Assembly: GCF_014306135.1 (NCBI RefSeq)
Contig: NZ_JACRWD010000001.1
Span: 558,001-622,000, forward strand
DNA: 64,000 bases
Origin: Paraclostridium hominis
GTDB lineage: Bacteria > Bacillota > Clostridia > Peptostreptococcales > Peptostreptococcaceae
Reading direction: 5' to 3'
Position numbers and translations under genes: made by a program. How positions within the stretch are numbered: position 1 is the first letter of the stretch; each line of letters starts with the position of its first letter. Positions 60,304-64,000 of the stretch are shown here, one piece after another. The notes below the pieces were generated by a model. The model was not told the DNA's origin, made no database searches, and saw nothing but the letters and a program-made list of their open reading frames with translations.

Positions 60304-60921
60304 TTGCGGTCAGAGTTAAAACGTATTGGAATTATTATGTTGGGAGCAACTATATTAGCATTTGGAAGCTATAATTTCAATTATCAAAATAATATAACAG
60401 AAGGTGGAGTTTTAGGTTTATTATTATTAATAAAAAATGTATTTGATATATCACCATCATTTTCAAGTTTGATAATTGATTTATCTTTATTTGCATTAGG
60501 AACAAAGTTTTTTGGGAAAAAATTTTTATTATATTCAGTACTATCTACAATTACATTTTCAACAACATACAATTTATGGGAAAGTATTGGATTTTTAATC
60601 CCTAGTTTTGAAAATAATATGTTAATGGCAAGTGTATTAGCAGGAATAGGAGTAGGAATAGGAGTAGGTCTAGTTATAAGAGGTGGAGGAGCATCTGGAG
60701 GAGATGATGTTATTGCACTTATAGGAAATAAATTTACTCCACTTAAAGTTAACCATATATATTTAATAAGTGATTGTATAGTTTTACTACTATCTTTAGT
60801 GTATTTAGATTTTAAACAAATATTATTTTCCCTTATAGCTGTAACTATAAGTGGAAAAATAATAAGTTTAATATATAATGATGAAGATAAGAATGAGGAA
60901 AATGAATCTGTATTAATATAA
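60304..60921 (+). CDS. YitT-family membrane protein
   Basis: The 205-residue protein has about five helices and the YitT membrane-domain pattern: FGSYNFNYQNNITEGG early (the family's 'NITEGG' turn), GLLLLIKNVFDISPS, and a Gly-rich GVGIGVGLVIRGGGASGGDD segment (about 121-140). The usual C-terminal DUF2179 domain is absent, so this is a short form. The function of the family is unknown. The start is TTG 60304 after AGGAGTGA. It is monocistronic. Confidence 0.88.
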   Translation: MRSELKRIGIIMLGATILAFGSYNFNYQNNITEGGVLGLLLLIKNVFDISPSFSSLIIDLSLFALGTKFFGKKFLLYSVLSTITFSTTYNLWESIGFLIPSFENNMLMASVLAGIGVGIGVGLVIRGGGASGGDDVIALIGNKFTPLKVNHIYLISDCIVLLLSLVYLDFKQILFSLIAVTISGKIISLIYNDEDKNEENESVLI

Positions 60922-60925
60922 TTAG

Positions 60926-60960
60926 AAAAGAAGTACTTAATTTTAAGTACTTCTTTTTAT
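60926..60960 (+). terminator. Intrinsic terminator after the YitT gene
   Basis: AAAAGAAGTACTTAA (60926-60940) is exactly complementary to 60943-60957. Confidence 0.92.
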
Positions 60961-61059
60961 ATGCATTTATATGGGTATATATTATTCATGCATATAATTT
61001 CGGTATGGAAAAATATGTTATAATATAAACAATAATATTAATTGGATGGGGGAATAATA

Positions 61060-63063
61060 TTGAAAACAATCAATAAAAAATTAATAATTACAAATTTAAT
61101 AATACTATTAAGTATTGTATTTATGGTTGGATGTACATCTAAATCTAAATTAGAAAGTGCATTTAATAATTATACTAAATCATGGGAGAATAAAGATTTT
61201 GGGAAAATGTATTCTATGTTGTCAAAACAATCTAAAAAAGATATAAATAAAGAAGACTTTATAAATGAATATAAAAAAGATTATAATCTTATAAAAGCTA
61301 ATAATATAAAAATATCTAAAACTGATGAAGGTATAGAAGAAGGTAAAGATTTTAATATAAAAGTTAGTATGGATACTATTGGAGGTGAAATAGATTCAAC
61401 AGATGCACTAATTAAATTTGTAAAAGAAGATGGAGAATATAAAGTTGTATGGAATTATAGCTTAATTTTACCTCAACTTAAAAAAGGAGATAAAATAGGG
61501 ATTGAAAGTGATGCCTATAAAGGAAAAAGAGGAACTATATATGATAGGAATGGGAATGTATTAGCAGGTGAGGGTCAATTAAAACAAGTACAAATAAGTA
61601 TAAAAAAATTCAATGATTCAAACGAAGCTAGTAAAATAGAAGAAATGGCAAAAATACTTGATATAAGTAAAGAAAATATTGAAAATAAGATATCTAAAAA
61701 TAAAAATCCAGAGCATGCTGTGTGTATAGTGGATTTATTAAGTTCAGATACTGAGAAAATAGATAAATTATTAAAGATACCGGGAATTCAAATTATAACA
61801 ATTAATAATCAAAGGATATATAATGGAGGAGAAGCTATAGGTAGTTTGATAGGCTATACAAGTAATATAACTTCAGAACAACTTAGTAAAAATAAAGATA
61901 AAGGATATAATGAGCATAGTAAAATAGGTGTAGGTGGAATAGAAGAAGTATATGAAAATAAATTAAGAGCCATAGATGGAGGTAAAATATATATCTTAAG
62001 AGCTAATGGTAAAAAAGATGTTATAGCAGAAAAAAAAGCAAAAAATGGCCAAGATATAAAATTATCTATAGACCTTGATTTACAAAAGAAGATATATGAA
62101 CAAATGGATGGAGAAAAAGGTGCAAGTGTAGCTACAGATCCTAAAACTGGAGAGGTATTGGCTATGGTAAGTTCGCCTTCATTTGACCCAAATAGTTATA
62201 TTACATATATAACTAAAAGTGAGAAAGCTAAATGGGAAGCAAATTCAAATGCGCAATTAGAGAGAAGATTTAAAAATGCATATTCTCCAGGTTCAACAAT
62301 GAAACTTGTAACTGCATCTATAGGACTTGATGATAAAGTAATAGATCCTAGTAAAGCTATAGATATAAAAGGTAAGACATGGAATGAATATAATGTAACA
62401 AGGGTAACAGATCCAGGTAGACCAGTGAATTTAAAAGATGCAACTAAATTATCAGATAATATATATTTTGCTAAAGCTGCAGTTGAAATAGGTGGAGAAA
62501 ATTTTGTAAAAGGAGCTAAAAATTTTGGAATAGGAGAGAATATAAAATTTGGATATCCTATACAAAAATCACAAATATCTAATGATGGAAAGTTAAGTAA
62601 TAAATCATTACTTGCTGATACAGGGTATGGTCAAGGACAAGTTTTAATAACACCTTTAGATATGACTATGATATATTCTACCTTAGGTAATGATGGTAAA
62701 ATAATGATGCCAAAACTTGATATAACTAAGCCATATGAAGCAAAAGTATATAAATCAGCTATAAAAAAAGAAAATTTACCGACGCTTATAGATTGTTTTT
62801 CATCAGTAATAAATGATGAAGATGGAACAGGTCATATTGCTAAAATTAATGGAATTAATATAGCTGGAAAAACTGGAACAGCAGAAATAAAGAAAAGTAA
62901 AGATGATACTAATGGAACTGAAAATGGATGGTTTGCAGCAGTTGATACTGAAAAAGGGAAATTAGCAATATCAATGATTATAGAAAATGTAAAAGACAGA
63001 GGAGGAAGTCATATACCTGCTATTAAAGTTAAAAATGTAATGGAGTATTATTTAAATAAATAA
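61060..63063 (+). CDS. Lipoprotein class B penicillin-binding protein with MecA-type N-terminus
   Basis: The 667-residue protein has a lipoprotein signal (lipobox ending VGC at about residue 25) and an NTF2-like MecA N-terminal domain (about 30-140). A dimerisation region with GKRGTIYDRNG (about 155) and a transpeptidase domain follow. The active-site motifs are PGSTMK (Ser near 412), SDN (about 465) and KTG (about 603). It cross-links peptidoglycan outside the membrane. The MecA-like build resembles low-affinity PBPs such as PBP2a and PBP5fm, so intrinsic beta-lactam tolerance is possible but not shown. The start is TTG 61060 after ATGGGGGA. Confidence 0.9.
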   Translation: MKTINKKLIITNLIILLSIVFMVGCTSKSKLESAFNNYTKSWENKDFGKMYSMLSKQSKKDINKEDFINEYKKDYNLIKANNIKISKTDEGIEEGKDFNIKVSMDTIGGEIDSTDALIKFVKEDGEYKVVWNYSLILPQLKKGDKIGIESDAYKGKRGTIYDRNGNVLAGEGQLKQVQISIKKFNDSNEASKIEEMAKILDISKENIENKISKNKNPEHAVCIVDLLSSDTEKIDKLLKIPGIQIITINNQRIYNGGEAIGSLIGYTSNITSEQLSKNKDKGYNEHSKIGVGGIEEVYENKLRAIDGGKIYILRANGKKDVIAEKKAKNGQDIKLSIDLDLQKKIYEQMDGEKGASVATDPKTGEVLAMVSSPSFDPNSYITYITKSEKAKWEANSNAQLERRFKNAYSPGSTMKLVTASIGLDDKVIDPSKAIDIKGKTWNEYNVTRVTDPGRPVNLKDATKLSDNIYFAKAAVEIGGENFVKGAKNFGIGENIKFGYPIQKSQISNDGKLSNKSLLADTGYGQGQVLITPLDMTMIYSTLGNDGKIMMPKLDITKPYEAKVYKSAIKKENLPTLIDCFSSVINDEDGTGHIAKINGINIAGKTGTAEIKKSKDDTNGTENGWFAAVDTEKGKLAISMIIENVKDRGGSHIPAIKVKNVMEYYLNK

Positions 63064-63081
63064 AAATTATGGGGAGGATAT

Positions 63082-63876
63082 ATGAAAAAATTACTAGCAT
63101 CCGATGTGGATGGAACTCTTTATGTAAATAAAGAGATAAATAAAAAAAGTATAGAATATATAAAGAGATTTAGGGAAGAAGGAAATATATTTTTATTATG
63201 CACAGGTCGTAATTTAGGGGGAATAAAGCATTTATTTGATGAGTATGATATGGAAGTAGATGAATTTGTACTTTGTAATGGTTCTATAGTTTTAGACAAA
63301 GACTTTAATCCATTACATAATGAATATATGGATGATGATACTATAAAGTTATTATTTGAAGAAGCAAGGGACAATAGTTTATATAACTTTTATTTTGCAA
63401 ATGAAGAAAATTTGTACATAATAGATGGATATAATACACATCCTGTTATAAGTTCATCAGATATATCTAATAAAATGAATATTATTAAGTTAAAAGAAGA
63501 AGATTTTTATAAAAATAAATACTGTGCAAATATAGTAGGGATTGATATAAAAGATGAATGTATAAATAAAGCTGAAAATAAAAAAATAGATATAAAAAAT
63601 AAATTTTCAGATAAAGTATCTGTATATAGAAATTTATCTTTTATAGATATAGTTCCTAGAAATACATCTAAAGGAAGTGGTATTTCTAAAGTATTAGAGC
63701 GTTATGGAGTAAAAGAAGATAATGTATTTGTTATAGGGGATTCTTGGAATGATTTAAGTATGTTTGAGAAATACAGTAATTCATATACCTTTAGTTACTC
63801 AGAGAAAGATTTAAAGGCCTATGCTAAAAATATTGTAGATACATTTTATGATTGCTTAGAAGATATCATGAAATAA
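63082..63876 (+). CDS. Cof-type HAD-IIB phosphatase
   Basis: The 264-residue HAD protein has motif I SDVDGTLYV (nucleophile Asp at about residue 8), motif II LLCTGRNLGG (about 38), a C2B cap domain (about 85-190), and motifs III/IV with KGSGISKVLERYG and VIGDSWNDLSMFE (about 218-230). Cof-type HADs dephosphorylate sugar phosphates, pyridoxal phosphate or flavin precursors, with broad specificity. The start is ATG 63082 after GGGGAGGA, 18 nt after the PBP gene, so the two genes may be cotranscribed. Confidence 0.92.
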   Translation: MKKLLASDVDGTLYVNKEINKKSIEYIKRFREEGNIFLLCTGRNLGGIKHLFDEYDMEVDEFVLCNGSIVLDKDFNPLHNEYMDDDTIKLLFEEARDNSLYNFYFANEENLYIIDGYNTHPVISSSDISNKMNIIKLKEEDFYKNKYCANIVGIDIKDECINKAENKKIDIKNKFSDKVSVYRNLSFIDIVPRNTSKGSGISKVLERYGVKEDNVFVIGDSWNDLSMFEKYSNSYTFSYSEKDLKAYAKNIVDTFYDCLEDIMK

Positions 63877-63955
63877 TTAAAATCTATTTTTAGTGGAAAT
63901 AGTACATAGCTAAACATATATATAAATATATACTATTTTCATAGGAGGAATAGAT

Positions 63956-64000
63956 TTGAAAAGAAGATATGAAAGAATGAAAAAAGCATGTAAAGGCTTA
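63956..64000 (+). CDS. Start of a gene cut by the window end
   Basis: TTG 63956 follows AGGAGGAA by 6 nt and opens a frame of 15 codons (LKRRYERMKKACKGL) to the window edge. The good ribosome binding site makes a real start likely. The basic N-terminus is too short to identify. Confidence 0.5.
   Translation, partial: MKRRYERMKKACKGL

Overview
The window is a very AT-rich, Gram-positive chromosome segment. Genes carry strong Shine-Dalgarno sequences and frequent TTG/GTG starts, and U-tailed hairpins separate most units. The gene content points to an anaerobic, spore-forming member of the Peptostreptococcaceae (the Paraclostridium/Paeniclostridium/Romboutsia/Clostridioides group). Clues are CspA/CspC germination pseudoproteases, an [FeFe] hydrogenase with HydEGF, a sialic-acid operon and candidate Spo0A boxes. 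I see no phage, insertion sequence, CRISPR array or rRNA; one tRNA-Ser is present.

Layout: 1-1.7 kb holds the end of a CorC/HlyC-type protein, a small membrane peptide and an EFR1-type flavodoxin/ferredoxin. 1.9-9.5 kb is a tight six-gene operon (VTC domain, DUF4956, CotH kinase, glycosidase-like, HEAT repeats, processive GT2) that looks like a synthase-dependent polysaccharide system. 9.6-16.0 kb is a sialic-acid catabolic operon: nanE, nanA, Na+ symporter, yhcH, sialate O-acetylesterase, ROK kinase and RpiR regulator. 16.1-22.4 kb carries a PIG-L deacetylase, a BCCT osmolyte transporter beside a BusR-like GntR/RCK_C regulator, a cupin, a nitrilase and a DUF4397 protein. 22.5-28.2 kb encodes a BFD-type ferredoxin, an [FeFe] hydrogenase and its maturases HydE, HydG and HydF.

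28.2-32.2 kb has a Staygreen-family gene and cspA-cspC, with cspA standing alone rather than fused to cspB. 32.3-39.4 kb has a TauE/SafE transporter, small proteins and two large orphan histidine kinases. 39.5-43.0 kb has the tRNA, a SWIM-SNF2 helicase and small proteins, one behind a 40-bp perfect palindrome. 43.1-49.0 kb is a maltose-type operon: LacI regulator, PTS EIICB, a MapP-like maltose-6'-phosphate phosphatase, GH13 alpha-glucosidase and maltose acetyltransferase. Its promoter has a cre-like site flanked by two LacI operators. 49-53 kb has small unknowns, a second TauE/SafE protein and an McrB-like AAA+ ATPase without McrC. 53-54.2 kb is niaR plus a niacin ECF S-component. 54.4-64 kb holds an SH3b/NlpC-P60 hydrolase, a large unknown membrane protein, an RseC-like protein, methionine aminopeptidase, a Lys-rich unknown, YitT, a lipoprotein PBP and a Cof-type HAD phosphatase.

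Most starts were chosen by Shine-Dalgarno placement, so several genes begin later than their longest open frame. All calls are by reading alone; no database search was run.
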